A stretch of 64,000 nt of DNA, from the NCBI GenBank assembly GCA_934526015.1, contig CAKSZY010000001.1, positions 1 to 64,000 of the forward strand. The letters run 5' to 3'. Positions 21,397 through 32,404 of the stretch are shown piece after piece. The first letter of the stretch is position 1. Each line of letters begins with the position of its first letter. A program made the translations under genes and the position numbers. Source of the stretch: an uncultured Dokdonella sp. Lineage in GTDB: Bacteria > Pseudomonadota > Gammaproteobacteria > Xanthomonadales > Rhodanobacteraceae. The notes below the pieces were generated by a model. It saw nothing but the letters and a program-made list of their open reading frames with translations. It ran no database searches and had not been told where the DNA came from.

Positions 21397-23547
21397 TCAA
21401 AACGCGTAGCGGAATCCGGCGGTGACATTGCGACCCGGCAGCGGCACGCGGGCGGCAAGGAACGAGGCGTGGTTGTGCACCCGCTCGTCGAGCAGGTTGC
21501 TGCCACGCAGGAACACGCGGCTGCGGGCGGCTTCCCCGAACGTGTAACTGAGGGTCAGGTTGAGCATGTCGCAGGCGGGCGAAACGGTTTCGTGGTCGGC
21601 GATGCGATCCTGGCGCGCCACCCGGTAGTACTCGATTTCGCCACCGAAGGCGTTGCGGTTCCCGTTGAGGCGTGCGCCGAGGCGTGCCGACGGGATGCGC
21701 GGCAGGTGGCCGCCGCCGTCGGCGAAGGTCGCGCGCACGCGGTCGCCGAACAGGGTGGCCGAGAAGGCGTCCGAGAACTGCCAGGTCGCTTCGACCTCGA
21801 AGCCGCCGAAGCGGGCATCGCGTTGGGTGTACTTGATCAGGCGGAAATCCTCGAAGCGGTCGAGGGTGCGCGCGTGGATGTGGTTGTCGACGTCGTTGCG
21901 GAAGCCGCCGAGGCTGAAGGTGAAGTCGCCGGCCATCTTGCGCAGGGTCAGCTCGATGTTGCGCGAGGTCTCGGTGTCGATCGCGGCATCGTTCAGCGCG
22001 CCTCCGCAGGTCAGTTCGCTCGGCAGCAGGCCGCATTCCCAGGTGTTGGTGGCGAGGTGGATGCCGCGCGCGTAGAGTTCCTGCGCGTGCGGCAGGCGTT
22101 CCGAGCGCGCTGCCGACAGGGTCAGCGAATAGTCTGGCGCGAACTCCCAGATGGCGGCGCCGGAGTACGCCATTGCGTTGTCCTTGAAGGGCGTGCGCCC
22201 GCGCGGGTCGTCGACCGGCACGTGTTCGAGCCGCTCGTAACGGCCGCCGAGTTCGAAGTGCCAGGCCTCGCTCAACTGGTAGTGCTCGACGAGAAACACG
22301 CCGGTGGAACGCGTGTCGACCCTGGGCATGAACGATTCCTCGCCATCGGCGCTGAACGTCGTGTCTGCGTGCTGCAGGCCTGCCACGCCGGTCCAGTTGC
22401 CGAGCGACACATGCTCGATCTCGATGCGTCCTTCCTGACCGCGGTTGATGAAGGTGGTCGCCACCTCGCCTTCCTCGATCTCGCGATGGCGATAGTCGGT
22501 GTCGCTGAGGCGGAAGCGGATGCGGCCGGCGCCGGCGAACGGGTCGGTGTATTCACCGCGCAGGTCGAAGCGCTGGCTGCCGAGGTCGATGGTCGGCGGC
22601 ATCTCGTGATCATGGTCATGGTCGTGGCCGTCATCCCCGCCACCGGCGGCATGATCGTGGCCGCCGCAATGCAGGCTGGCACCGTGCGGATGACACGAGG
22701 CGTACTCGTGGTCGTGGCCGGGCAGGCCGTAGTCGTCACTGCGGTGCGACCAGGCGATGCCGACGTGTCCGCTGGCGCTGATCAGGGAGAAGCCGATGGC
22801 CGAGTTCGCCGAGGCGGCCGCACTGCCGGCGACGCGCGGCGATGCTTCGCCGGGCACGCGATAGTCGTCGGCGTCGCGGGTCGAATGCTCGACATGGAAC
22901 GCAATCCGGTCGGAAAGCCGGGTCGTCAGTTCGACCGCCGCGGCGCGCTCGCGCGCAACGGAGTTTCCGCGTGCGCTGATCGCGGCGTCGATGCCGCCCT
23001 CGGGCAGGCGTGACGGGATCTTGTCGTCGAGGATGTTGACCACGCCACCGACGGCACCGCTGCCGTAGAGCAGGGTGGCCGGACCGCGCAGCACTTCGAT
23101 GCGCCGTGCAAGCATCGGATCGACGGTGACGGCATGGTCGGGCGAGATGTCGGAAGCATCGAGGATCGAGGCGCCGTCAGAGAGGATTTTCGTGCGCGGT
23201 GCGGACTGCCCGCGGATGACCGGACGGCTGGCGCCGCCGCCGAAGCTGTCGGCATGCACGCCCGGCAGTCCGCCGAGCGCATCGCCGATGTTGCCGGGCG
23301 CGCTCATCAGCAGGCTTTCGCGGTCGAGGATGCTGTACGGCATGGCGATCGCACCCGGGTCTTCGCCGAGGGCGAGCGCGGACACCCTGACCACCTCGAG
23401 TTCGCCGACCGGCGTTTCCACCGTCGGTTCCTGCACGTCGGGCGGGACGGGTTCCTCGGACACGTCGGCTGCGGCATGCGAGCCGGCGAGGGCGATGCCG
23501 AGGGTGATGCAGGCCGCAAGGGCCTTGCGGGATTCGGTGACAGGCAT
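21397..23547 (-). CDS. TonB-dependent outer-membrane receptor with His-rich loop (ZnuD-like, zinc uptake)
   Basis: The 716-residue receptor has a signal peptide (about 1-27), a plug domain (PYSILDRESLLMSAPGNIGDAL, RPVIRGQ, EVLRGPATLLYGSGAVGGVVN) and a 22-strand barrel ending in F (AGFRYAF). An extracellular loop at about 277-315 is packed with HDH and HDHDHDHE, like the zinc-capturing loop of Neisseria ZnuD. A 13-base Zur-type palindrome lies 33 bases upstream of the start. Together these point to zinc import repressed by zinc; copper or nickel cannot be excluded from the loop alone. Confidence 0.9.
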   Translation of the reverse strand: MPVTESRKALAACITLGIALAGSHAAADVSEEPVPPDVQEPTVETPVGELEVVRVSALALGEDPGAIAMPYSILDRESLLMSAPGNIGDALGGLPGVHADSFGGGASRPVIRGQSAPRTKILSDGASILDASDISPDHAVTVDPMLARRIEVLRGPATLLYGSGAVGGVVNILDDKIPSRLPEGGIDAAISARGNSVARERAAAVELTTRLSDRIAFHVEHSTRDADDYRVPGEASPRVAGSAAASANSAIGFSLISASGHVGIAWSHRSDDYGLPGHDHEYASCHPHGASLHCGGHDHAAGGGDDGHDHDHDHEMPPTIDLGSQRFDLRGEYTDPFAGAGRIRFRLSDTDYRHREIEEGEVATTFINRGQEGRIEIEHVSLGNWTGVAGLQHADTTFSADGEESFMPRVDTRSTGVFLVEHYQLSEAWHFELGGRYERLEHVPVDDPRGRTPFKDNAMAYSGAAIWEFAPDYSLTLSAARSERLPHAQELYARGIHLATNTWECGLLPSELTCGGALNDAAIDTETSRNIELTLRKMAGDFTFSLGGFRNDVDNHIHARTLDRFEDFRLIKYTQRDARFGGFEVEATWQFSDAFSATLFGDRVRATFADGGGHLPRIPSARLGARLNGNRNAFGGEIEYYRVARQDRIADHETVSPACDMLNLTLSYTFGEAARSRVFLRGSNLLDERVHNHASFLAARVPLPGRNVTAGFRYAF

Positions 23548-23579
23548 GGGCGGGAATGGCTGGCGGGGGTGCCGATATT

Positions 23580-23592
23580 GTTATAGTATAAC
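23580..23592. promoter_or_regulatory. Zur box (perfect 13-bp palindrome GTTATAGTATAAC)
   Basis: GTTATA-G-TATAAC is a perfect palindrome preceded by T, matching the known gammaproteobacterial Zur consensus TGTTATANTATAACA except in the final flank. It is strikingly AT-rich for this genome. It sits in the divergent promoter, 33 bases before the TonB receptor and 75 bases before the MerC-like gene, where a bound repressor would block both. The presumed binder is the Fur-family protein at 18910. Confidence 0.82.
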
Positions 23593-23667
23593 GTATCGAT
23601 CGACAGGCCCGCGCCGTGCGCGTCGGGAATGTCGTCCACCCCGACCGTCGGGTAGTCTCCGCAGCCC

Positions 23668-24090
23668 ATGCAGAAGCCGGCCTCGCCCACACGCTGGAAT
23701 CGTCTTGTCGACCGCTTCGGTGCGGTCGCCTCGTTCCTGTGCGCGGTTCACTGCGCCTTGCTGCCGGTCGTGTTCGGCATCTTGCCGGCGCTCGGACTGG
23801 TGTTCCTCGCCGACCACCGCATCGAGCGCGCATTCGTGGCCTTCGCCATCGTGCTGGCGTCAACCAGCCTGGTGTTCGGTCTGCGCCGACATGGCAGCTG
23901 GCGCGCCTTCGGCGTCCTCGTCCCCGGCATCGTGCTGCTGCTCATCGGGCTCGCGGTCGGCGACAACCACGCCAATCCCCTGCATGCCGCGCTGGTCAGC
24001 ATCGGCGGCGCGCTGGTCGCGCTGTCGCACCTCGTCAACCTGCGCCTCGATCACGTGCATGGACCCGGCTGCAGCCATTGGGCGCGCTGA
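23668..24090 (+). CDS. MerC domain-containing small membrane protein
   Basis: This 140-residue protein has four hydrophobic segments and the MerC-type Cys pair in SFLCAVHCALLP near the N-terminus. A C-terminal His/Cys cluster (HVHGPGCSH) could also bind metal. MerC proteins move mercury in mer operons. Stand-alone chromosomal copies like this one are often found beside metal uptake genes and Zur sites, so zinc is the likelier metal. It shares the Zur box with the receptor, and the CDF exporter follows after 60 bases. Zinc transport is inference from context. Confidence 0.82.
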   Translation: MQKPASPTRWNRLVDRFGAVASFLCAVHCALLPVVFGILPALGLVFLADHRIERAFVAFAIVLASTSLVFGLRRHGSWRAFGVLVPGIVLLLIGLAVGDNHANPLHAALVSIGGALVALSHLVNLRLDHVHGPGCSHWAR

Positions 24091-24150
24091 AATTGTGTAA
24101 CCGGGCCGGGCTTCACTAGCATCGGTCGCGCAACCCGACCACTCCCCGCG

Positions 24151-25137
24151 ATGCACGACCACCACCACCACGCCCACGATGACCCGGCCATGGCCGGCCA
24201 CGGTCACGATCACGACCACGGTCCCGGAACGTCGCAGTCGCACGACCATGCCCATGTCCCGCGTGGCGAGCGTCGCCTGTTGTGGGCATTCGCGCTGACC
24301 ACGATCACCCTGGTCGCCGAAGCGATCGGCGGCTGGATCTCGGGATCGCTGGCCCTGCTCGCCGACGCCGCCCACATGTTCGTCGACGCCGCCGCGCTGC
24401 TGTTTGCCTGGTTGGGGGCGCTGTTCGCGCGCCGGCCTGCCGATGCGCGCCGCAGCTTCGGCTATGCGCGCATGGAGGTGCTTGCCGGCTACACCAATGC
24501 GCTGACCCAGATCTTCCTCGTCGCCTGGATCGTCGGCGAGGCTTTCAGCCGTTTCCTTGCGCCGGCACCGATCCTGTCGGGCACCATGCTGGTCGTCGCG
24601 ATCGTCGGACTGGTCGTCAACCTCGTCGTGCTGCGCGTGCTCGGCGGCCACGATCACGACGACGTCAACACCGCCGGGGCACGCCTTCACGTGCTCGGCG
24701 ACCTGCTCGGTTCGGTCGGTGCGGTCATCGCCGCGCTGCTGGTGCGCCAGTTCGACTGGCTGTGGGCCGATCCGCTGATCTCGATCCTGGTCGCCCTGTT
24801 GATCCTCAACAGCGCGATCCGCCTGCTGCGCCGCTGCGCGCACATCCTGCTCGAGGGCGTGCCGGAAGGCGTCGATGCCGAACGCGTTGTCGCGGCACTC
24901 GGCACCGAGGCCGAGGGTGTGTGCGACGTCCACCACGTCCATGTCTGGCAGCTTTCCGGTGGCCGCCGCGTGGCCACCCTGCATGCGCGCCTCGTCGAGG
25001 GCATCGCCGCGGACCGCGCCATCGAGTCGATCCAGCAGGTCCTGCGCAGGCGTTTCGGCATCGCCCATGTGACCGTGCAGGTGGAGGGGCCGGCCTGCCG
25101 GCAGGCCGAATGCGCGCAGGCGGCGCGGACGTCCTGA
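24151..25137 (+). CDS. Cation diffusion facilitator, zinc/cobalt/cadmium exporter (CzcD/ZitB-like)
   Basis: The 328-residue CDF protein has a long His-rich N-terminus (residues 2-36, many HDH) and six membrane helices. The two intramembrane zinc sites are H75/D79 (LADAAHMFVD) and H180/D184 (HVLGD). It also has a second His loop (GGHDHDD) and a cytoplasmic ferredoxin-like domain (VCDVHHVHVWQLSGG). It exports Zn2+ by proton exchange. Its place beside zinc uptake genes forms a small zinc-balance locus, although an exporter would not be expected to be Zur-repressed and may use its own promoter in 24091-24150. Confidence 0.93.
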   Translation: MHDHHHHAHDDPAMAGHGHDHDHGPGTSQSHDHAHVPRGERRLLWAFALTTITLVAEAIGGWISGSLALLADAAHMFVDAAALLFAWLGALFARRPADARRSFGYARMEVLAGYTNALTQIFLVAWIVGEAFSRFLAPAPILSGTMLVVAIVGLVVNLVVLRVLGGHDHDDVNTAGARLHVLGDLLGSVGAVIAALLVRQFDWLWADPLISILVALLILNSAIRLLRRCAHILLEGVPEGVDAERVVAALGTEAEGVCDVHHVHVWQLSGGRRVATLHARLVEGIAADRAIESIQQVLRRRFGIAHVTVQVEGPACRQAECAQAARTS

Positions 25138-25206
25138 CTTGCGCTCCGGCCGCTTGCTGCTATCCTGCGCGACCTTTGTTGACCCGAATACCTGAGAGGA
25201 ACTCCG

Positions 25207-25392
25207 ATGGGCCGTGGTGACCGCAAGACCCGCAAGGGCAAGATCTCCATCCGCAGCCATGGCAACGTGCGTCCGCGCGCGGCGGCCAAGAAGACGGCCG
25301 GTGCCAAGCCGGCTGCCGCTCCGGTGAAGGCGGCCGCGGTGAAGAAGGCGGCTCCCGCGAAGAAGGCGGCGGCGAAGAAGACGGCCAGTTGA
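25207..25392 (+). CDS. 30S ribosomal protein bTHX with Lys/Ala-rich tail
   Basis: The 61-residue basic protein begins MGRGDRKTRKGKISIRSHGN, the signature of ribosomal protein THX, which sits at the top of the 30S head. THX is normally about 26-30 residues. Here a tail of about 33 residues made of Ala, Lys and Pro (KKAAPAKKAAAKK) is added, resembling histone H1-like tails. GAGAGGAACTCCG upstream gives a good ribosome site. A strong hairpin follows the stop. The ribosomal assignment rests on the N-terminal half. Confidence 0.85.
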   Translation: MGRGDRKTRKGKISIRSHGNVRPRAAAKKTAGAKPAAAPVKAAAVKKAAPAKKAAAKKTAS

Positions 25393-25416
25393 ATCCCGCT
25401 GCCCGGTGATCCCCGC

Positions 25417-25440
25417 GAACCCCCGCCACCGCGGGGGTTC
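25417..25440. terminator. Hairpin terminator between bTHX and hutI
   Basis: A perfect 10-bp stem (GAACCCCCGC / GCGGGGGTTC, loop CACC) follows bTHX by 24 bases and precedes the hutI stop by 7, so it can serve both convergent genes. The run of T is short (GTCGTTT). Confidence 0.8.
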
Positions 25441-25446
25441 GTCGTT

Positions 25447-26691
25447 TCAGGCGTCGCTGTTGCGGCCGCCGGTGCAGACCCGGCGGGCGAGGGTGCCGCC
25501 GATCCAGTAGCAGAGGTCGGCCGGGCGTTCGATGTCCCAGACCACGAAGTCGGCGCGCAGGCCGGGTTCGAGGCGGCCGCGGTCGGCGAGTCCGAGCGCC
25601 CGTGCAGCATGTGCGGTGGCTCCGCGCAGGGCCTCCTCGGGCGTCAGCCGGAACAGGATGCAGGCCATGTTCATCGCCAGGCGCAGCGACAGCAGCGGCG
25701 AGGTGCCTGGATTGAGGTCGCTGGCGACGGCCATCGGCACGCCGTGCGCGCGCAGGGCCGCGATCGGCGGCAGGGTGGTGTCGCGCAGTGCGTAGAACGC
25801 GCCCGGCAGCAGCACTGCAACGGTGCCGGCGGCCGCCATCGCCGCCACCCCTTCCTCGCCGGTGTGTTCGATGTGGTCGGCCGACAGTCCGCCGAACGAG
25901 GCGCACAGCGCGGCGCCGCCGAGATCCGACAACTGGTCGGCATGCAGCTTGACCGGCAGGCCGAGCGCGCGCGCGGTGGCGAACACGCGGTGCGTCTGTT
26001 CGGGGCTGAAGGCGATCTTCTCGCAGAACGCGTCGACCGCATCGGCAAGACCGCTGGCGGCCACTGCCGGCAGCATCGTCGTGCAGAGATGCTCGACGTA
26101 GTCGTCCTGGCGACCTGCGTACTCCGGCGGCAGGGCATGTGCGCCGAGGAAGCTCGTGCGCACCGCGATGCCGAGGCGCTCGCCGAGCGCGCGCGCCACC
26201 CGCAGCATGCGCAGCTCGCTGTCGAGGTCGAGGCCGTAACCGGACTTGATCTCCAGCGTGGTGACTCCGTCGCGCAGCAGTGCACGCGCGCGCGGCAGCG
26301 ATGCCGCGAGCAGGGCTTCGTCGTCGAGGGCGCGGGTGGCGCGCACGGTCGAGGCGATGCCGCCGCCGGCCCGCGCGATCGTCTCGTAGCTGACGCCTTC
26401 GAGGCGCTGCTCGAACTCGTGCGCGCGATCGCCGCCGAACACCAGATGCGTGTGGCAGTCGATCAGGCCCGGCGTGATCCAGGCGCCGTCGAGCGATTCG
26501 ACGTGCCTCGCCGTTTCGCGCGCCGGCGCCGGCAACCCGGCCAGCGGGCCGGCATAAGTGATGCGGCCGTCCTTCCAGCCCAGCGCGGCGTCCTCGATGG
26601 CGCCGTATGGCGTGCCGACGGCCGCCATCGTCGCCAGGCGGACGTCGAGGAGGAGGCCATCCCAGCAGGGGTCGGTGCGAGTGGTCGTCAT
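25447..26691 (-). CDS. hutI: Imidazolonepropionase
   Basis: This amidohydrolase-superfamily enzyme of 414 residues opens the imidazolone ring to N-formimino-L-glutamate in histidine breakdown. It shows the metal motif [10 protein letters not shown] (H80, H82) and the family-specific [29 protein letters not shown] and SDLNPGTSP. The start ATG 26691 is chosen because the upstream extension to 26904 is Arg-rich non-family sequence. It is divergent from hutF with 83 bases between them. Confidence 0.95.
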   Translation of the reverse strand: MTTTRTDPCWDGLLLDVRLATMAAVGTPYGAIEDAALGWKDGRITYAGPLAGLPAPARETARHVESLDGAWITPGLIDCHTHLVFGGDRAHEFEQRLEGVSYETIARAGGGIASTVRATRALDDEALLAASLPRARALLRDGVTTLEIKSGYGLDLDSELRMLRVARALGERLGIAVRTSFLGAHALPPEYAGRQDDYVEHLCTTMLPAVAASGLADAVDAFCEKIAFSPEQTHRVFATARALGLPVKLHADQLSDLGGAALCASFGGLSADHIEHTGEEGVAAMAAAGTVAVLLPGAFYALRDTTLPPIAALRAHGVPMAVASDLNPGTSPLLSLRLAMNMACILFRLTPEEALRGATAHAARALGLADRGRLEPGLRADFVVWDIERPADLCYWIGGTLARRVCTGGRNSDA

Positions 26692-26774
26692 GCCGCGATT
26701 ATCGCATCGTGGCGCGAATGCTTTCGGCGATGGCGGCTGCCGGCGGATAATCGGCGCTTTCCGGCGGAGCGCGA

Positions 26775-28217
26775 ATGATGGAATCCCGGGTGCTGCATGC
26801 GCGCCATGCCTGGTTGCCGGGCGGCTGGGCCGACGATGTGCGCATCGAGATCGACCGCGGGCGCCATCTCGCCGGCGCGCTGCTCGACGTGCGCGCCGGC
26901 GCAACGGAGGAAGGCGCCGAATTGATCGGCGGCTGGGTGGTGCCGGGCATGCCGAACCTGCATTCGCATGCCTTCCAGCGTGCCATGAGCGGACTGGCCG
27001 AACGCAGGGGGCACGCCGAGGACAGCTTCTGGACCTGGCGCGAGGTCATGTACGCCTTTGCCGGACGCATCGGCCCGGATGACCTGCGCGCGATCGCCAG
27101 CCAGCTGTACGTCGAGATGCTGAAGGCCGGTTACACCCACGTCTGCGAGTTCCATTACCTGCATCACCAGCCCGACGGGCGCCCGTATGCGGACCCGGCG
27201 ACGATGTCGCTCGCCCTGATCGATGCGGCGCGCGAGGCCGGCATCGGCCTGACCCTGCTGCCGACGCTGTACATGAGCGGCGGTTTCGACGGCCGCCCGC
27301 TCGGTGAACGCCAGCGCCGCTTCGGCCACGATGTCGACGGTTTCCTGCGCCTCGTCGAGCGCCTGCGCCTCGGCGAGGACTCGCGCCTGCGCATCGGCAT
27401 GGCCCTGCATTCGCTGCGCGCGGTGCCGGAAGACGCCTTGCGCGCCGTGCTCGACGGCCTCGCCGGATTGCCGCCGGCGCGCTCCGGCATTCCCGTGTCG
27501 ATGATGCCGATCCACATCCACATCGCCGAGCAGGTCGGCGAGGTCGAGGATTGCCTGGCCGTGCGCGGTGCGCGCCCGGTCGAGTGGCTGCTCGACCACG
27601 CGCCGGTCGATGCGCGCTGGTGCCTCGTCCATGCCACCCATTTGGACGCCGCCGAAACGCGCCGCCTCGCCGCCCGCGGCGCGGTGGCCGGCCTGTGTCC
27701 GACCACCGAGGCCAATCTCGGCGACGGCCTGTTTCCGCTCAAGGACTACCTCGACGCCGGCGGCATCATCGGCATCGGTTCGGACAGCCACATCTCGGTA
27801 TCGCCGGTCGAGGACCTGCGCTGGCTCGAATACGGCCAGCGCCTGGTCACGCGCCAGCGCAACGTCGCCGCCGATGCCGCGCAGCCGAGCACCGGCGGGA
27901 AACTGTTCGCGCAGACCCTGCTCGGCGGCACGCGCGCCTCGGGCATGGCGCTCGGTCGCATCGAGGGCGGTGATGCCGCGCTGCCCTCGATCGGCAGCCG
28001 CGCCGACCTGCTCGTGCTCGACGAGCGCGCACCGCTGCTCGCCGGGCGTGGCCGCGAGCACCTGCTCGACAGCTGGATCTTCGCCGGCAATGCGCCGCTC
28101 GTGCGTGACGTGATGGTCGACGGCGACTGGGTCGTGCGTGATTTCCGCCATCGCGACGAGACGCGCATCGCCGCACGCTATCGCGCCGTCGTCACCCGCC
28201 TCATGGCTGCGGCCTGA
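26775..28217 (+). CDS. hutF: Formimidoylglutamate deiminase
   Basis: This amidohydrolase of 480 residues converts N-formimidoyl-L-glutamate to N-formyl-L-glutamate and ammonia. It has the metal site NLHSHAFQR (H63, H65) and the HutF-specific stretches [44 protein letters not shown] and [10 protein letters not shown]. HutF implies the five-step histidine pathway that ends with N-formylglutamate deformylase (HutG) instead of direct formamide release. Neither hutG nor hutH is in this window. Confidence 0.95.
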   Translation: MMESRVLHARHAWLPGGWADDVRIEIDRGRHLAGALLDVRAGATEEGAELIGGWVVPGMPNLHSHAFQRAMSGLAERRGHAEDSFWTWREVMYAFAGRIGPDDLRAIASQLYVEMLKAGYTHVCEFHYLHHQPDGRPYADPATMSLALIDAAREAGIGLTLLPTLYMSGGFDGRPLGERQRRFGHDVDGFLRLVERLRLGEDSRLRIGMALHSLRAVPEDALRAVLDGLAGLPPARSGIPVSMMPIHIHIAEQVGEVEDCLAVRGARPVEWLLDHAPVDARWCLVHATHLDAAETRRLAARGAVAGLCPTTEANLGDGLFPLKDYLDAGGIIGIGSDSHISVSPVEDLRWLEYGQRLVTRQRNVAADAAQPSTGGKLFAQTLLGGTRASGMALGRIEGGDAALPSIGSRADLLVLDERAPLLAGRGREHLLDSWIFAGNAPLVRDVMVDGDWVVRDFRHRDETRIAARYRAVVTRLMAAA

Positions 28218-28250
28218 GATTTTCTGTCGGAAGCAGCTGGGAAGATCGCA

Positions 28251-28450
28251 TCACGGAGCGCACGGAGCACACCGAGAAAGCTTTTTTGACTTCCTGCGTT
28301 CGTCCTTCGTGTCATGCGTGACCTTCGTGTTTCAGTCTTCAGCTCCGCTACCGGTCGAAGGCGAATGCTTGAAGCACGAAGTTCAGCAAAGACACGAAGG
28401 AAAGCTCTTCAAGGATCGGCTTTTCCTCCGTGTGCTCCGTGTCTCAGGCT
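28251..28450. repeat. About 200-bp nested inverted repeat (CACGGAG / CACGAAGG type)
   Basis: Outer arms CACGGAGCGCACGGAGCA (28252-28269) and CTCCGTGTGCTCCGTGT (28426-28442) are inverted, with AAAGC beside each. Inside them, CCTTCGTG copies (28304-28328) face CACGAAG copies (28375-28400). Such CACGAAGG/CACGGAG palindromic units are recalled as dispersed intergenic repeats in many proteobacteria. The element fills the gap between the hutF stop and the NPP stop. No gene lies in it; a terminator or transcript-stabilising role is possible. Confidence 0.65.
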
Positions 28451-28479
28451 TTTCCTTTGACTTCAGCGAAACAGGGCAC

Positions 28480-29724
28480 TCAACGAAGAGCCCCGCGCGT
28501 GCTGGCCGCGTCGCCGTCGTTCGCTTCCGCTTGCACGCCGAGCAGATGGGCGAGCAGGGGATAGACGTCGACGTTGTCGAACGGCGGGATCACCACGCCT
28601 TTGCGGAAGGCCGGGCCGCGCGCGATGAAGATCGCGCGCATGTCCGGCTCGTCGACGTCGTAGCCGTGTTCGCCGAGCGAGAAGTGCTTCCTGCGCGCGA
28701 TCATCTCGTGCGTGCCGATGACCCAGCCATGCGCAGCCATGCAGACGATCGGTGGAACCCGATGGTTGCGGCCGTAGTGCAGTCGTGCCGGCAAGTCGCG
28801 CTTGCGATGGCAGCTCATGTGGGCATGCGGGGCGAGCAGGGCCTTTTCCACCTCGCGACGCTGCTCGCCGCGCGGACGGATTCCGGCCAGGGTGCCCCAG
28901 GTGACCACATGCACGAGGCTCTGGTCGACGATGTCGTCGAGATGGACCACCCGTTGTGGCGAGGTTTCGGCCATGCCGTGGTCGGAAACGATCACCAGGT
29001 TCACGTCGCCGCTGCGACCGCGGGCCTCGATCCCCTGCACGAGCCGGGCAATCGCCGCGTCGACTTCGACGACCGCTTCCTCGGCCTCGGGCGAGAACGG
29101 GCCGAAATAATGGCCGCGGGCATCGACGCGGTCGAAATAGAGCGTCATCAGCGACGGGCGACGGTCGGCCGGAAGGTCCATCCAGCCGAGCACGGTATCG
29201 ACGCGCGCCTCGTTGCCGAACGTGGCATCGAAGGGGGCCCAGTAGTCGGGGTGGGCGCCGTGCACCGGTGCTTCCGAGCCCGGCCAGAACATCGTGCCGG
29301 CGCGCAGTCCGGCGCGCTGGACCGTCGTCCACAACGGCACCGCCTGGTCCCACCATCGCGCATCGCCGACGGCGACGCGATTGGCCGGGCTGAAGCGCTG
29401 CCCGGGGATGCGCTCGTCCTCGATGATGTTGGCGACGATGCCGTTGCGGTCCGGGCGCAGGCCGGTGATCAGCGTGTAGTGGTTCGGAAAGGTCAGCGTC
29501 GGAAACGACGGGCGCAGGTACTCCGCGCGCACGCCGCCGGCGGCGATTGCATCGAGCGTCGGCGTCAGGCCGCGGCCGAGGTAATCCGCGCGCATGCCGT
29601 CGATCGAGACGAGGATCAGCGGATCCGGCGTGGCCACGCTGTGGCGCACCCGGTAGGGCGTGCACGCGGACAGCAGCAGCAACAGCAGGCAGGTGGTCAG
29701 CGTCAGCAGGCGCATCGTCGACAT
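28480..29724 (-). CDS. Nucleotide pyrophosphatase/phosphodiesterase (NPP family), lipoprotein
   Basis: This alkaline-phosphatase-superfamily enzyme of 414 residues has a lipoprotein signal (LLLSAC, C21). Metal-site residues are in VSIDGMRADYL (D42) and SDHGM, with the Thr nucleophile T78 in SFPTLTFPNHYTLITG. Its layout and length closely follow Xanthomonas NPP, which cleaves nucleotide phosphodiesters. GDARWW, WPGSEA, HGYD and FDNVDVYPLL are shared landmarks. It is likely anchored in the periplasm and active on nucleotide or phosphodiester substrates. ATG 29715 is an alternative start. It interrupts the hut genes. Confidence 0.9.
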   Translation of the reverse strand: MSTMRLLTLTTCLLLLLLSACTPYRVRHSVATPDPLILVSIDGMRADYLGRGLTPTLDAIAAGGVRAEYLRPSFPTLTFPNHYTLITGLRPDRNGIVANIIEDERIPGQRFSPANRVAVGDARWWDQAVPLWTTVQRAGLRAGTMFWPGSEAPVHGAHPDYWAPFDATFGNEARVDTVLGWMDLPADRRPSLMTLYFDRVDARGHYFGPFSPEAEEAVVEVDAAIARLVQGIEARGRSGDVNLVIVSDHGMAETSPQRVVHLDDIVDQSLVHVVTWGTLAGIRPRGEQRREVEKALLAPHAHMSCHRKRDLPARLHYGRNHRVPPIVCMAAHGWVIGTHEMIARRKHFSLGEHGYDVDEPDMRAIFIARGPAFRKGVVIPPFDNVDVYPLLAHLLGVQAEANDGDAASTRGALR

Positions 29725-30094
29725 CGGTGGTTCGCAGCCCGCCATTGTCCCGCATGCGGGGGCGGCAGGTGAATCATGCCGTCGGCCCGGTTGCAGTGAT
29801 GCGACAAGGTTCCGCAGCGTCCCTTGCGGATTCGGGATGCGTCCGGCGGCGTGTGCGGCGGGATCGATCGGTCCGCGCGCGGATCGCCGGGATGGCCCCG
29901 CGACCGTCCCCGGCAAAGGACGCCACGCCCGCTCGGGCAGCATCGGGAGCGTTCCATGAAGCCGCTCCTTGCCGCTGCGGCAGCGCGAGTTCCTGGCGTC
30001 GTCCCGGTCGGCGGGGCGGTGTTCCCGCGCGCCGCCATCGCCAGCACCGCGTGACAGCGCGATAATCGCCGTCTCGCCTGTCCCGGAGTACTGC
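29725..30094. other. Divergent intergenic region between NPP gene and hutU
   Basis: This 370-base stretch holds the two divergent promoters. Frames through it lack start signals and motifs. A good ribosome site, GGAG at 30084-30087, belongs to hutU. I see no clear regulator palindrome or RNA gene in it. Confidence 0.4.
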
Positions 30095-31768
<1,674 letters not shown>

Positions 31769-31862
31769 ACCGGGTCGCGAGCGCTCCCGATACGCGGTGC
31801 CGGCACGCACGATGCGCGGGCCGGCGGCGCGCGGAACCCGTGGGCCTGCCCCTTCCGGCCGC

Positions 31863-32222
31863 TCAGGCGCCGATGTCGACGACCGGCTCGAAGCCGCCGA
31901 AGATCATGCGCTTGCCGTCGAACGGCAGCGGGGCGGACGCCGGATCCATGCGCGGGTCCTCCATCATCTTCTTCATGCCGGCGTCGCGCGTGGCCTTGTC
32001 CGGCCATTCGATCCACGAGAACGCCACCGTCTCGTCGGCGCTCGCCTGCACGGCGCGGGCGAAATCGGTGACCTCGCCGGCCGGCACGTCGTCACCCCAG
32101 CCCTCGACGACGCGCAGCGCGCCGTACTCCATGAAGATCGGGTCGAATTTCCTGGCGTAGTCGATGAACTTCTGCTTGTCGGCGGTCGGAACGGCGATGA
32201 CGAATCCGTCGATGTAGCTCAT
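31863..32222 (-). CDS. DUF1428 family protein
   Basis: This 119-residue protein matches DUF1428: YIDGFVIAVPTADKQKF, GALRVVEGWGDDVP, VAFSWIEWPDKATRDAGMKKMMEDPRM and DGKRMIFGGFEPVV. The family adopts a dimeric ferredoxin-like (ABM-type) fold and has no established activity. A strong AAGGAGG precedes ATG 32222. It stands alone between hutU (convergent) and the SDR gene (divergent). Confidence 0.9.
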   Translation of the reverse strand: MSYIDGFVIAVPTADKQKFIDYARKFDPIFMEYGALRVVEGWGDDVPAGEVTDFARAVQASADETVAFSWIEWPDKATRDAGMKKMMEDPRMDPASAPLPFDGKRMIFGGFEPVVDIGA

Positions 32223-32404
32223 GGTCGGCCTCCTTCGAGGGTCGGAACTTCGTGAATCCACGGCGTGATTCGAGCCGGGCGGCGCGCGACCGATGCCGAT
32301 CCCGACACTCCCGGGACGGTATCACGGCCGCGCGCGCCTTCCCGATTCCGTATCATGCGCGCCCTTTCCGCGATTGTCTGCGCTCGCGCGCGGGTGCATG
32401 TCCG

